From VAZQ01 sp963702695 (lineage in GTDB: Bacteria > Pseudomonadota > Alphaproteobacteria > Rhizobiales > Xanthobacteraceae), in assembly GCA_963702695.1 (NCBI GenBank), contig CAVPDS010000015.1, positions 1-64,000 on the forward strand: 64,000 nt of DNA, written 5' to 3'. The notes under the pieces are model-generated. The model saw only the letters and a list, made by a program, of their open reading frames with translations. It did no database searches and was not told the DNA's origin. Positions 41,619-50,527 of the stretch are shown here, piece after piece. Position 1 is the stretch's first letter; each line of letters starts with the position of its first letter. A program made the position numbers and the translations under genes.

Positions 41619-42518
41619 TCAGAGCGCCCCCGCCAGGAACTGCAGCAGCCGCGGGGCGACGATTGCATTGTAGCTGGTGGGATCGTTCTCGAACGGATCC
41701 GAGGCAAAGAAATGCCCGGCGCCCGGGATCGAGACGCGGCGGACGAAGATGCCGGCCTGGTTGAGCGCACTCTGGAATGCGGGGGTCTGCGATGGACTGA
41801 CGATATCGTCGGCGGTGCCGTTGATCAGAAAGAAGCGGGTCCGGTTCCGGTCGACGGTGGTGTAGCTCATCGGCGATGAATCGAAATAGATTTTCCTGTT
41901 CTGCTGCGGCGACTTGCCAAGGTATTTCTCGGTGATCTGATCGCGCGGCCGCGCGACCTGATCGTGTTGCCACTGCTCCAGCATGTCGTACACGCCGTAG
42001 AAGCCGACCACGGCCTTGACGCTGGCCGAGGTGGCGGCGTTCGGATCATCGCGATACTCCGAGGTGAACTGGTCGGCCGCCAGCCCGACCAGGGCGGCCA
42101 GATGGCCACCGGCGGAGTCGCCCATCAGGGCGATACGCTCGGGGTCCACGCCCAGGTCGGCGGACTTCGCCCGCACGAACTGGATGGCCGCCTTCACGTC
42201 ATACACCGAAGCGGGATAGACTCCCGGCTTTCCGAGCCGATAGGTCATCGCGAACAGCGCATAACCGTGCTTGGCGAGAAATTGGCCCCAGTGTTGGTAA
42301 GACTTGCGGTTGCCGTTCTGCCACCCGCCGCCATGAATTGCGATGATGACCGGCGCTTTATCCCGGCCCTTCGGAAGGTAGAGGTCGCCGGAAAGCTTGG
42401 TCCCGTCGTGCTGTGCGTATTCGATATTCGCGCGGACGACCACCTCCTGCGCCATTGCAGCCATAGTCGAAACGATCAACGCAAGCCCGGCCGCCAAGCC
42501 CTTCGCCACTGTCATCAT
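41619..42518 (-). CDS. Exported alpha/beta-hydrolase (carboxylesterase/lipase-like)
   Basis: 299 residues; ggagg precedes the double ATG at 42518. Signal peptide VAKGLAAGLALIVSTMAAMA then QEVVVRANIEYAQHDGTKLS. The oxyanion HGGGW motif (APVIIAIHGGGW, about 58-69), nucleophile elbow GDSAGGHLAAL (Ser about 154), an Asp in GTADDIVSP and a His in GAGHFFAS give a full catalytic triad. It fits the BD-FAE/hormone-sensitive-lipase branch of esterases. Probably a periplasmic esterase; substrate unknown. It is convergent with the barrel gene and separates ssb from uvrA. Confidence 0.88.
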   Translation of the reverse strand: MMTVAKGLAAGLALIVSTMAAMAQEVVVRANIEYAQHDGTKLSGDLYLPKGRDKAPVIIAIHGGGWQNGNRKSYQHWGQFLAKHGYALFAMTYRLGKPGVYPASVYDVKAAIQFVRAKSADLGVDPERIALMGDSAGGHLAALVGLAADQFTSEYRDDPNAATSASVKAVVGFYGVYDMLEQWQHDQVARPRDQITEKYLGKSPQQNRKIYFDSSPMSYTTVDRNRTRFFLINGTADDIVSPSQTPAFQSALNQAGIFVRRVSIPGAGHFFASDPFENDPTSYNAIVAPRLLQFLAGAL

Positions 42519-42876
42519 CTTTTCCTCCCGCGCCGCTCTGTTTGGAGCTTGGCTACCATCTTATACCAACCCGCGCAGATGATTGACTCACCGTTCCCGG
42601 TGATCCTTCGATGGACCGGCCAGGCTATCCTGGCGGAATCTCCCCGCATCGAGCTTGAATCCCTATTTCGTAGGATAATACCATCGGCTGCAACAATTCA
42701 TACGCGGCCGATTCTATTCCGGTCAGCACGATAATACTTCCCGCTGTTCCAAAGCGAAGTTCCCGACACTCATCAGTGCAATGAGAACGACGCTCGCTGT
42801 TGCATTAATGTGACGGCCTTTTCAGTGATACGGCGATATAAGCGCGCCAGTTGTTTCCATTGAAGGGCAAGGCTTC
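42519..42876. other. Gene-free divergent region
   Basis: About 360 bases between the leftward esterase and the rightward barrel gene. It should hold both promoters. An A/T-rich patch around 42660-42690 and ttgcattaatgtgac near 42800 are possible promoter parts, but nothing could be fixed. No ORF or repeat stands out. Confidence 0.4.
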
Positions 42877-43677
42877 ATGAAGAATTTGCTGTTGGCTACC
42901 GCAGGCATTCTGGCTCTGGGAACAGGGCTTGCATCTGCTGCCGATTTGCCCGCTCGACCTTACACGAAGGCGCCGATGGCGCCGATCGTTGCGGCGCCGA
43001 ATTGGAGCGGCTTCTATCTCGGTATCAACGGCGGCGGCGCGTGGGGCCGATCACGCTATGACTTCACGACTTCCGGCACGACGACCGGCAACTTTGACAT
43101 CAACGGCGCCATGGCCGGCGGCACCATCGGTTTCAACGTCCAGAGCGGCGCGGTGGTCTGGGGCATCGAAGGCGACCTCGACTGGACCAACATCCGCGGC
43201 ACCAATAGCAATCGCCCGACGGCTCCTGCCGTTGGCGGATTTGTTTGCAACGGCCCGGCCGCGGCTGGCGGCACCGGCTTTACCTGCGCCACCGAGAACG
43301 ATTGGCTCGCCACGGCGCGCGGCCGGTTGGGATGGGCGGCTCCGGGCGGCTGGATGCCCTACATCACCGGCGGCGCGGCGTTCGGCAACGCGCGCGCCCG
43401 CATTACCAGCGATCCGGCCCTGGCAGTCTTTGCGGGCCAGAACGACATTCGCGTCGGCTGGACCGCTGGCGGCGGCGTCGAATGGATGCTGGGGGCAATG
43501 GCTCCGAACTGGAGCGTGAAGGCCGAATACCTGTATGTCGATCTCGGCAAGGAAAGCTGCGGGCTCGGCAACTGCTCCGCGCTCACCGCTACGAACATGC
43601 GGTTCCAGACTCATACCGTCAAGGCCGGCATCAACTACAAGTTCAACTGGGGCGGACCGGTGGTCGCGGCCTACTGA
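42877..43677 (+). CDS. Outer-membrane beta-barrel protein (Omp25/31-like)
   Basis: 266 residues with signal peptide MKNLLLATAGILALGTGLAS ending AADLPA. Barrel landmarks: NWSGFYLGINGGGAWGRS, MAGGTIGFNVQSGAVVWGIE, WLATARGRLGWAAPGGWMPY, VGWTAGGGVEWMLGAMAPNW and the terminal FNWGGPVVAAY. Two Cys pairs (CNGPAAAGGTGFTC and CGLGNC) lie in predicted loops and may form disulfides. A perfect rho-independent terminator follows. Third member of the barrel family in the window. Confidence 0.9.
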   Translation: MKNLLLATAGILALGTGLASAADLPARPYTKAPMAPIVAAPNWSGFYLGINGGGAWGRSRYDFTTSGTTTGNFDINGAMAGGTIGFNVQSGAVVWGIEGDLDWTNIRGTNSNRPTAPAVGGFVCNGPAAAGGTGFTCATENDWLATARGRLGWAAPGGWMPYITGGAAFGNARARITSDPALAVFAGQNDIRVGWTAGGGVEWMLGAMAPNWSVKAEYLYVDLGKESCGLGNCSALTATNMRFQTHTVKAGINYKFNWGGPVVAAY

Positions 43678-43719
43678 GCTTGCACAGCGCGTAACTCTCG
43701 ACACATTTCCTCTCGACCT

Positions 43720-43748
43720 GGCCCGGCCTCATCGCCGGGCCATTTTTT
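43720..43748 (+). terminator. Rho-independent terminator
   Basis: Stem ggcccggc / gccgggcc with a 6-base loop followed by attttttt, 42 bases after the stop of the barrel gene. A textbook intrinsic terminator. The rest of the 370-base gap to uvrA (43749-44047) contains no supportable gene. Confidence 0.92.
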
Positions 43749-43952
43749 TGCGTTACTTTTCCGCCTCCCTGTCACAATCAACTACCGCTCCAGCCGGGGC
43801 GCACTGGTGACAGCGCGATATTGAACGGCGACGCCGGGACTGGGCGCCGGGGGGCCGGCCCGCGAGCCGGCCTTTCTCTTTTTTGGGGAAATTCGGGCGC
43901 TGTGAAGCGGCGCGCCCGCAAACCGCTGGCGCTGGGCTGGCAAAACCGCTTT

Positions 43953-43967
43953 GTTCTCCCTACGTCC
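43953..43967 (+). promoter_or_regulatory. Possible degenerate LexA box upstream of uvrA
   Basis: gttctccctacgtcc matches GTTC-N7-GTTC except for one base in the second half (GTCC). It lies about 80 bases before the uvrA start, a position where an SOS operator is expected. The mismatch makes it tentative. Confidence 0.4.
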
Positions 43968-44047
43968 CAGGCTAAATGCCTGTCGCTAACATGCCTCTCG
44001 TTCGGCGGCCGCGCGCGGTGGCCGCACGGCGACGACCCCAGAGAATC

Positions 44048-46999
44048 ATGGCTGACCTCTTCGAAAAGCATCGCAGCCGTCCCGACATGCGCGTGATCGC
44101 GGTCCGCGGCGCGCGCGAGCACAATCTCAAGAACGTCGACGTCGACATACCGCGCGACCAGCTCGTGGTGTTCACCGGGCTGTCGGGTTCCGGCAAATCC
44201 TCGCTCGCCTTCGACACGATCTACGCGGAAGGCCAGCGGCGCTATGTGGAATCGCTGTCCGCCTATGCGCGGCAATTCCTGGAGATGACGCAGAAGCCGG
44301 ACGTCGACCAGATCGACGGCCTCTCGCCCGCGATCTCGATCGAGCAGAAGACCACCTCGAAGAACCCGCGCTCGACCGTCGGCACCGTGACCGAGATCTA
44401 CGACTACATGCGGCTGCTGTGGGCGCGCGTCGGCGTCCCCTACTCGCCGGCGACCGGGCTGCCGATCGAGAGCCAGACCATCTCGCAGATGGTCGACCGC
44501 ATCCTCGCGCTGCCGGAAGGCACGCGGCTCTATCTGCTGGCGCCGGTGGTGCGTGGCCGTAAGGGCGAGTACCGCAAGGAGATCGCCGAGTTCCTGAAGA
44601 AGGGCTATCAGCGCGTCAAGGTCGACGGCAAGTTCTACGAGATCGCCGAGGTGCCGGCGCTCGACAAGAAGTTCACCCATGACATCGACGTGGTAGTGGA
44701 CCGCATCGTGGTGCGCCCCGACATCGCAACGCGGCTCGCGGATTCGCTCGAACAGGCGCTCAAGCTCGCGGACGGCCTCGCGATCGCGGAATTCGCCGAT
44801 GGCGCGGCGGTCGGCGGAGCGAAGGCCAACAAAGGGCGCAACGAAACCGCCGAGCGGTTGATCTTTTCCGAGAAATTCGCCTGCCCGGTGTCCGGCTTCA
44901 CCATCCCCGAAATCGAGCCGCGGCTGTTCTCGTTCAACAACCCGTTCGGCGCCTGCCCGAAGTGCGGCGGCCTCGGGATCGAACAGCACATCGACGCCGA
45001 TCTCGTGATCCCCGACAAGGAGGCGACGCTCAAGCGCGGCGCGATCGCGCCGTGGGCGCGCTCGTCCTCGCCTTATTACATCCAGACGCTCACCGCGCTC
45101 GGCAAGCACTACAAGTTCACGCTCGACACCAAGTGGAAGGACCTGCCCAAGAAGACGCAGGACGTGCTGCTGCGCGGCTCCGGCGAAGACGCGATCAAGT
45201 TCACCTACGACGACGGCCTGCGCGCCTACGAGACCAGGAAGCCGTTCGAAGGCGTGATCACCAATCTCGAGCGCCGCTTCAAGGAAACCGAGAGCGAATG
45301 GGCGCGTGAGGAGATCTCAAAGTATTTCACCGACGTGCCGTGCGAAGCCTGCCACGGCTACCGGCTCAAGCCGGAAGCGCTGTGCGTGAAGGTCGGCGAA
45401 CAGCATATTGGCGAGATCTCCGAACTGTCGGTGAAACGCGCCGGCGAATGGTTTTCGACGCTACCGGCCAAGCTGACGGCCAAGCAGAACGAGATCGCGC
45501 TGCGCGTGCTCAAGGAGATCCGCGAGCGGCTGCGCTTTCTTGTGGACGTCGGCCTCGAATATCTCACCCTCGCGCGCGCCTCCGGCACGCTGTCCGGCGG
45601 CGAGAGCCAGCGCATCCGCCTCGCCTCGCAGATCGGTTCCGGCCTCACCGGCGTGCTCTATGTCCTCGACGAGCCGTCGATCGGCCTGCACCAGCGCGAC
45701 AACGCGCGGCTGCTTGAAACGCTCAAGCGCCTGCGCGATCTCGGCAACACCGTAATCGTGGTGGAGCACGACGAAGACGCGATCCGCACCGCCGACCATG
45801 TGTTCGACATCGGCCCCGGGGCCGGCATCCACGGCGGCCACATCGTCGCGCAGGGCACGCCCGCCGACATCATGGCGAACCCGAAATCGCTCACCGGCCA
45901 ATATCTCACCGGCGAACTGGGAATCCCGATCCCGGAGCGGCGCATCAAAGATCCGCGCCGCACCATCAAGGTGGTCGGCGCGCGCGGGCACAATCTCAAG
46001 AACGTCACCGCCGAGATCCCGCTCGGCCTGTTCACCTGCGTCACCGGCGTCTCCGGCGGCGGCAAGTCGACGCTGCTGATCGACACGCTCTACAAGGCGG
46101 TCGCACGCAAGCTCAACAACGCCAGCGAAGGCCCCTCCCCGCACGACCGCATCGAGGGCCTCGAGCACATCGACAAGATCATCGACATCGACCAGTCGCC
46201 GATCGGCCGCACGCCGCGGAGCAACCCGGCGACCTATACCGGCGCGTTCACCCCGATCCGCGAATGGTTCGCCGGCCTGCCGGAGGCGAAGGCGCGCGGC
46301 TACGAGCCCGGGCGGTTCAGCTTCAACGTCAAGGGCGGGCGCTGCGAGGCCTGCGAGGGCGACGGCGTCATCAAGATCGAGATGCACTTCCTGCCCGACG
46401 TCTACGTCACCTGCGACGTCTGCAAGGGCAAGCGCTACAACCGCGAGACGCTCGACGTCACCTTCAAGAACAAATCGATCGCCGACGTGCTCGACATGAC
46501 CGTCGACGAGGCGACGAAGTTCTTCCAGGCGGTACCGCGCATCCGCAACGTGCTGCAGACCCTGCAGCAGGTCGGCCTCGGCTACATCCATGTCGGCCAG
46601 CAGGCGACCACTTTGTCCGGCGGCGAGGCGCAACGCGTAAAACTAGCGAAGGAGCTGTGCAAGCGCGCCACCGGCCGCACTTTGTATATTCTGGACGAGC
46701 CCACCACCGGGCTGCATTTCCACGACGTGGCGAAACTGCTCGACGTGCTGCATGAGCTGGTCGAGACCGGCAACACCGTGGTGGTGATCGAGCACAACCT
46801 CGAAGTGATCAAGACCGCCGACTGGCTGATCGACCTCGGCCCCGAAGGTGGCGACGGCGGCGGCGAGATCGTCGCAAGTGGGCCGCCGGAGGAGGTGGTG
46901 AAGGTGAAGCGGAGCTATACGGGGCAATTCCTCAAGCCGGTGCTGGAACGGCGCATGATCGACAGCGGAAAGAAGAAGCGGGTCGAGGCGGCAGAGTAG
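44048..46999 (+). CDS. uvrA: Excinuclease ABC subunit A
   Basis: 983 residues from ATG 44048 (MADLFEKHRSRPDMRVIAVR). DNA-damage sensor ATPase of nucleotide excision repair. Two ABC modules: Walker A GLSGSGKSSLAFDTIYAEGQ and GVSGGGKSTLLIDTLY; signatures LSGGESQRIRLASQIGS and LSGGEAQRVKLAKELCKR; Walker B VLDEPSIGLHQRD and ILDEPTTGLHFHD. The C-terminal zinc finger is intact (CEACEGDGVIKIE ... CDVCKGKRYN). The first finger reads CPVSGFTI ... CPKCGG, with Ser in place of its second Cys. An upstream in-frame ATG at 43976 gives an Arg-rich lead not typical of UvrA. Confidence 0.97.
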   Translation: MADLFEKHRSRPDMRVIAVRGAREHNLKNVDVDIPRDQLVVFTGLSGSGKSSLAFDTIYAEGQRRYVESLSAYARQFLEMTQKPDVDQIDGLSPAISIEQKTTSKNPRSTVGTVTEIYDYMRLLWARVGVPYSPATGLPIESQTISQMVDRILALPEGTRLYLLAPVVRGRKGEYRKEIAEFLKKGYQRVKVDGKFYEIAEVPALDKKFTHDIDVVVDRIVVRPDIATRLADSLEQALKLADGLAIAEFADGAAVGGAKANKGRNETAERLIFSEKFACPVSGFTIPEIEPRLFSFNNPFGACPKCGGLGIEQHIDADLVIPDKEATLKRGAIAPWARSSSPYYIQTLTALGKHYKFTLDTKWKDLPKKTQDVLLRGSGEDAIKFTYDDGLRAYETRKPFEGVITNLERRFKETESEWAREEISKYFTDVPCEACHGYRLKPEALCVKVGEQHIGEISELSVKRAGEWFSTLPAKLTAKQNEIALRVLKEIRERLRFLVDVGLEYLTLARASGTLSGGESQRIRLASQIGSGLTGVLYVLDEPSIGLHQRDNARLLETLKRLRDLGNTVIVVEHDEDAIRTADHVFDIGPGAGIHGGHIVAQGTPADIMANPKSLTGQYLTGELGIPIPERRIKDPRRTIKVVGARGHNLKNVTAEIPLGLFTCVTGVSGGGKSTLLIDTLYKAVARKLNNASEGPSPHDRIEGLEHIDKIIDIDQSPIGRTPRSNPATYTGAFTPIREWFAGLPEAKARGYEPGRFSFNVKGGRCEACEGDGVIKIEMHFLPDVYVTCDVCKGKRYNRETLDVTFKNKSIADVLDMTVDEATKFFQAVPRIRNVLQTLQQVGLGYIHVGQQATTLSGGEAQRVKLAKELCKRATGRTLYILDEPTTGLHFHDVAKLLDVLHELVETGNTVVVIEHNLEVIKTADWLIDLGPEGGDGGGEIVASGPPEEVVKVKRSYTGQFLKPVLERRMIDSGKKKRVEAAE

Positions 47000-47455
47000 A
47001 ATGTGGAGCAGTGTCCCCATACTGATTGGGCAGCGGACGGTACAGGACCACGAGCTAAAATCCATGCTCGATGCCGCTAACGCCAGTGGCCCCATCAACA
47101 ACAATTTTTTGAACAATTGAACTATTACAGTCTAAACGCTTGGTACCCGCCCGCGACCACTTTCCGGCTCGCGGAAGGTCGCAGGAGGGTGAGAGTTAGC
47201 ATAGCAGGCCGGCTACATCCGCATGGGCTGAGTGCCATATCGAGACACTCAGCCCAAGCTTATCCAATGGCCGGAAAGGTCAACCCTCGCGTTTATCAAG
47301 ATCGTATTCGCGCCCTCTACGGGCCTTGCCGAACGACGCGGCAAAATCGCAAGCCAGCAAGGTCGGCAGCGCTTACGCATTTAGCGGAACGATCTACAAT
47401 CAACGTGTATGCTGGTGTCCGAAACATCTTTTTTCACGCGGTTAGGACCTCCATC
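47000..47455. other. Gene-free stretch upstream of the metallohydrolase
   Basis: About 455 bases of lower GC than the surroundings. An open frame runs through it in phase with the downstream gene, but its translation (for example SLNAWYPPATTFRLAEGRRR) has no recognisable domain and precedes the Tat signal, so it was not included in the gene. Probably promoter plus remnant sequence at the edge of the accessory region. Confidence 0.4.
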
Positions 47456-48661
47456 ATGTCAAACACGCCAGAAGAACGCCTCGATCGCCGCGACTTCATG
47501 ATCGCATCAATTGCAACGATCGGCGCATCGGCTGCTCTCGTGGCCAATGCTGGTTCTGCGAACGCCCAGGACTCAGCGACTTCCTCTGTCAGCCCGGCAC
47601 CGCGTGCGCCATCAGCAACGATCTATACCGGCGATACAATCCAGGGGAAGAAGGTCGTCAGCGCCCTCGACGTCAACGACCTGGAGCCCGGGCAGAAGCA
47701 CCTTTTGTATTTTCAGGGCGTGGAGATGCCGACCGGACAGCACTGGTATGTGTCCGTGACGGTCGCCAGGGGGGCAATGCCGGGCAAGCGCGTCGTCCTG
47801 GTGAGCGGTGTGCATGGCGACGAGATGAGTTCCATCCATACGGTCCAGACCGTGATGAACCAGCTCGATCCGGCGCAGATGTCGGGCACGGTGATGGCAG
47901 TCACGGACGTGGCCCGACCGGCCATAGAAGGCATGCAACGCAGATGGCCCAATTTCGGCAGGGGCAATGATCTGATCGATATGAATCGGGAATGGCCCGG
48001 GAACGAGAACGGTATCACCGCGCCCAGCCGACACGCCGGGCTCCTGTTCAACCGGCTGCTGCGGCCGAACGCCGACGCCGCGATCGACTTCCATACCGGG
48101 ACAACCGGATTCGATGTCACCGCATTCAATATTGCCGGCATGGATGTGCCCGAGATCAAGGCGATTGTGGAACTGTACCCGGTCGGCCAGATCTTCGACA
48201 ATCATGTGTATCCCGGGGTCCTGCATAATGCGTTTGTCGACGTGGGCATCCCGTCCTTTTGCGCGGAGGTCGGCGCTGCACGCGTTCTGAACCTCGAGAT
48301 GATCTCCCTGTTCGTGGAAGGCACAATGAACGTCCTTAAGCATCACGGCATCCTTGCCGGGCCTATGGGACGCACGGGCAAGGACGTAGGTGTTTTCATC
48401 GGCAACAGTGCGTTCCCGATCCTGGCAACCCAGGGCGGGCTCGTCGAGCATCTGGTCAAGCTCAACGACAAGGTCGAAGCCGGACAGAAGGTGGCCATCC
48501 AGCGCAACAGTTTCGGCGAAGTGGTTGCGGAATATACAAGCAGCGTGGCCGGAGAGATAACGGGCCAGCGTAGCGACGCGATGTCCGAGCCCGGCAACCC
48601 CCTGGCATTCATCCTTTTCCACAAGGCGACGCCGGACGGCGGTGAGACTTATCCCGAGTAA
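47456..48661 (+). CDS. Tat-exported succinylglutamate desuccinylase/aspartoacylase-family protein
   Basis: 401 residues from ATG 47456. Twin-arginine signal (LDRRDFMIASIATIGASAAL, cut near ANAQD). The zinc carboxypeptidase-like fold is indicated by VVLVSGVHGDEMSSIHTVQT (metal His and Glu) and AIDFHTGTTGFDVTAFN (third metal His), with SFCAEVGAARVL later. Probably a zinc-dependent amide hydrolase acting outside the cytoplasm; substrate unknown. The last residues (ATPDGGETYPE) and the stop lie over the 3' end of an IS630 transposase remnant on the other strand. The C-terminus may thus have been supplied by the insertion. Confidence 0.83.
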   Translation: MSNTPEERLDRRDFMIASIATIGASAALVANAGSANAQDSATSSVSPAPRAPSATIYTGDTIQGKKVVSALDVNDLEPGQKHLLYFQGVEMPTGQHWYVSVTVARGAMPGKRVVLVSGVHGDEMSSIHTVQTVMNQLDPAQMSGTVMAVTDVARPAIEGMQRRWPNFGRGNDLIDMNREWPGNENGITAPSRHAGLLFNRLLRPNADAAIDFHTGTTGFDVTAFNIAGMDVPEIKAIVELYPVGQIFDNHVYPGVLHNAFVDVGIPSFCAEVGAARVLNLEMISLFVEGTMNVLKHHGILAGPMGRTGKDVGVFIGNSAFPILATQGGLVEHLVKLNDKVEAGQKVAIQRNSFGEVVAEYTSSVAGEITGQRSDAMSEPGNPLAFILFHKATPDGGETYPE

Positions 48662-49130
48662 TCCAATACTTGGTGCCCGCGTCTGACGGCGGCGATGATG
48701 GTGGTGTCCGGGTCCTTGGCCCAATGGAAGGCCTTTGGCTCGGTATTGGCCTCGGCGACGGAGCGGGTTGATGGCTTCCTGGAGCAAGACCAGGGAGTGG
48801 AAGACGCCGCGCTTCAGGCGCCGTTTGGTGAGCCTGGCGAAGAACCCCTCGACTGCATTGATCCAGGATGCCGAGGTCGGCGTGAAGTGGAAGGTCCAGC
48901 GCGGATGGCGGCCGAGCCGTTGGATGACCTTGGGGTGCTTGTGGGCGGCGTAGTTGTCGACGATGGCGTGCACCAGCTTGCCGGCTGGCGCCCTGGCCTC
49001 GACGACGTTGAGGAAGCGGATGAACTCCTGGTGGCGGTGACGCTGCATGCTGCGGCCGATGACGTGGCCGTCCATCACGTGGAGCGCGGCGAACACGGTG
49101 GTGGTGCCATTCCGCTTGTAGTCGTGAGCA
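48649..49130 (-). pseudogene. IS630-family transposase remnant (C-terminal part, frameshifted)
   Basis: Reads leftward from about 49130: HDYKRNGTTTVFAALHVMDG, then VHAIVDNYAAHKHPKVIQRL, WTFHFTPTSASWINAVEGFF and LTKRRLKRGVF, the DDE-superfamily core of IS630 transposases. After QEAIN one surplus C shifts the frame. The next frame continues SVAEANTEPKAFHWAKDPDT and ends VLDYSG with TAA at 48649-48651. The N-terminal half is missing, cut off by the palindromic element at 49133. The 3' end lies inside the preceding hydrolase gene. Non-functional. Confidence 0.83.
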
Positions 49131-49132
49131 AG

Positions 49133-49226
49133 CGTAGGGTGGGCAAAGGCGCGGCTTCGCGCCGTGCCCACACCTTTCCCGCGGTCGCCACGTAGGGTGG
49201 GCACGCTTCGCTTTGCCCACCCTACG
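49133..49226 (+). repeat. REP/BIME element, copy 1 (94 bp), downstream flank of the RAYT gene
   Basis: Begins cgtagggtgggcaaagg and ends ctttgcccaccctacg, so it is an overall palindrome made of two inverted REP units. It is nearly identical to 49802-49895, in the same orientation. Confidence 0.9.
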
Positions 49227-49244
49227 TGGCGCATGTCGGCGCGT

Positions 49245-49775
49245 TCACTCTCCGAAATCGCCGCTGGTTTCGTCCATGTCGCCGCCCCAATCGGCCGGCA
49301 ATTCGCCTTGCTCGACGTAACGATGAAAACTGCTGTAGGGCCAATCGCGGACACGGGTGACGAGGCCGTGTTTCACCGGATTGAAATGGATGTAATCGAC
49401 GTGCCGCGCCAGATTGGCGTCGTCGCGGATGGCGTGCTCCCAGAAGCGCCGTTGCCGGAGCCCGCGTTCGCGCTTGATGAGTTTGCTGACTGAGCGCGGC
49501 GCGTCGGCGACGAGCCCGCGGGAAAATCCGCTCTTGATCAGGCTCCAGCGCGTGGAATAGTCGGCATCGTCGGGAGGGAGCGCCCAGATGGCGTGGATGT
49601 GGTCAGGAAGAATGACGATCGCGACGGTCTCGAACGCGCGACGCTCCTGAACCTTTTTGTACATCCGCCGCAGGCGGTCGATCTCGCGCACGAGGAGATC
49701 GCTCGATCGGTCGGCGAGCGTGGCGGTGAAGAAGAACAATCCGCCTTCGATCTTGGCGCGCCGGTAGCGTGACAT
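49245..49775 (-). CDS. REP-associated tyrosine transposase (RAYT)
   Basis: 176 residues. Single-domain Y1 HUH nuclease of the IS200-like RAYT branch: N-terminal MSRYRRAKIEGGLFFFTATL, the HxH metal motif in VAIVILPDHIHAIWALPPDD, STRWSLIKSGFSR, then RRFWEHAIRDDANLARHVDY and IHFNPVKHGLVTRVRDWPYS, where the Tyr of DYIHFNP is the expected nucleophile. It has no IS ends. Instead a near-identical 94-bp REP pair flanks it 18 bases downstream and 26 bases upstream. Known RAYTs are domesticated single-copy transposases that cut REP sequences and are held responsible for REP spread. More degenerate copies lie at 51085 and 53233. Confidence 0.92.
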   Translation of the reverse strand: MSRYRRAKIEGGLFFFTATLADRSSDLLVREIDRLRRMYKKVQERRAFETVAIVILPDHIHAIWALPPDDADYSTRWSLIKSGFSRGLVADAPRSVSKLIKRERGLRQRRFWEHAIRDDANLARHVDYIHFNPVKHGLVTRVRDWPYSSFHRYVEQGELPADWGGDMDETSGDFGE

Positions 49776-49801
49776 TCCGCATCATAGCAACGTTGCGCCG
49801 A

Positions 49802-49895
49802 CGTAGGGTGGGCAAAGGCGCGCTTCGCGCCGTGCCCACGCCTTTCCCGCGGTCGCGACGAAGAGGTGGGCACGCTTCGCTTTGCCCACCCTACG
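49802..49895 (+). repeat. REP/BIME element, copy 2 (94 bp), upstream flank of the RAYT gene
   Basis: Begins cgtagggtgggcaaagg and ends ctttgcccaccctacg; differs from copy 1 at only a few positions (for example gacgaagaggtggg for cacgtagggtggg). Direct orientation relative to copy 1, so the RAYT gene sits between two direct repeats that are each palindromic. Confidence 0.9.
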
Positions 49896-49949
49896 GCGCC
49901 TCGGCAAGACGACGGTCCTGCGATCTCACTTCGCCTAAAGCGCACCCCG

Positions 49950-50456
49950 CTACTTCAGCCGATCGCTGATCTTGGCGACGCCGGCGTTGGCGCAGGCTTC
50001 GTCCTTGTCGCCGCCGGGGGCGCCGGCGACGGCGATGCCACCGATCGTTTCATCGCCGAACTTGATCGGCACGCCGCCGGGCCCGGTCGCGAGCTGACGG
50101 TCGAACTGGGTGGGATTGAAGGCGCCGGGCGTGGAAATCCGCTTGGTAAAATCGGCGGTGGTGACCCTCTGCATGGCGGCCGTGTAGGCTTTGCGGCGGG
50201 TGGACTCTCGGCCCACCCCCTGCGGGCCGTCCCGAACAATCACGATCTTCGGCTGGCCGCTGCGGTCGGCGACGGTGACCGTCACGGCGTAGCCTTGGGC
50301 CTTGCATGTCGCGTACGCCGCCTGCGCGGCTTCGAGTGCAAGCTCGACGGTCAGAACCCTGTGGGTTTCTGTCGGCACGGCATCGGCCGCCAAAGCATGG
50401 ACGCTGGTAAGAGCGGCAAGGCCTGCGGCTGCCACGAATGTGCAAAATCGGTTCAT
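49950..50456 (-). CDS. Exported GlcG/HbpS-family haem-binding-type protein
   Basis: 168 residues; signal peptide MNRFCTFVAAAGLAALTSVH ending ALAADAV. Domain: VLTVELALEAAQAAYATCKA, YAVTVTVADRSGQPKIVIVR, ESTRRKAYTAAMQR, PGGVPIKFGDETIGGIAVAG and DEACANAGVAKISDRL. These are the landmarks of HbpS/GlcG proteins, some of which bind haem in the periplasm or outside the cell. Distant relative of 33449-33895. Function in this strain unknown. Confidence 0.87.
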   Translation of the reverse strand: MNRFCTFVAAAGLAALTSVHALAADAVPTETHRVLTVELALEAAQAAYATCKAQGYAVTVTVADRSGQPKIVIVRDGPQGVGRESTRRKAYTAAMQRVTTADFTKRISTPGAFNPTQFDRQLATGPGGVPIKFGDETIGGIAVAGAPGGDKDEACANAGVAKISDRLK

Positions 50457-50527
50457 CAGTTTCCTCCTGAAAACGATTGGTTTGTCATTGGATCACCCTC
50501 GGAATGGCAAAGCAATCCGCGTAACCG

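Noticed and set aside
47117..47455. N-terminal extension of the metallohydrolase
   Set aside because: It would bury the twin-arginine signal inside the protein; the ATG at 47456 puts the signal at the N-terminus as required.
47612..48640. Minus-strand open frame continuing past the IS630 remnant
   Set aside because: It is antisense to the metallohydrolase; only 48649-49130 contains transposase motifs.
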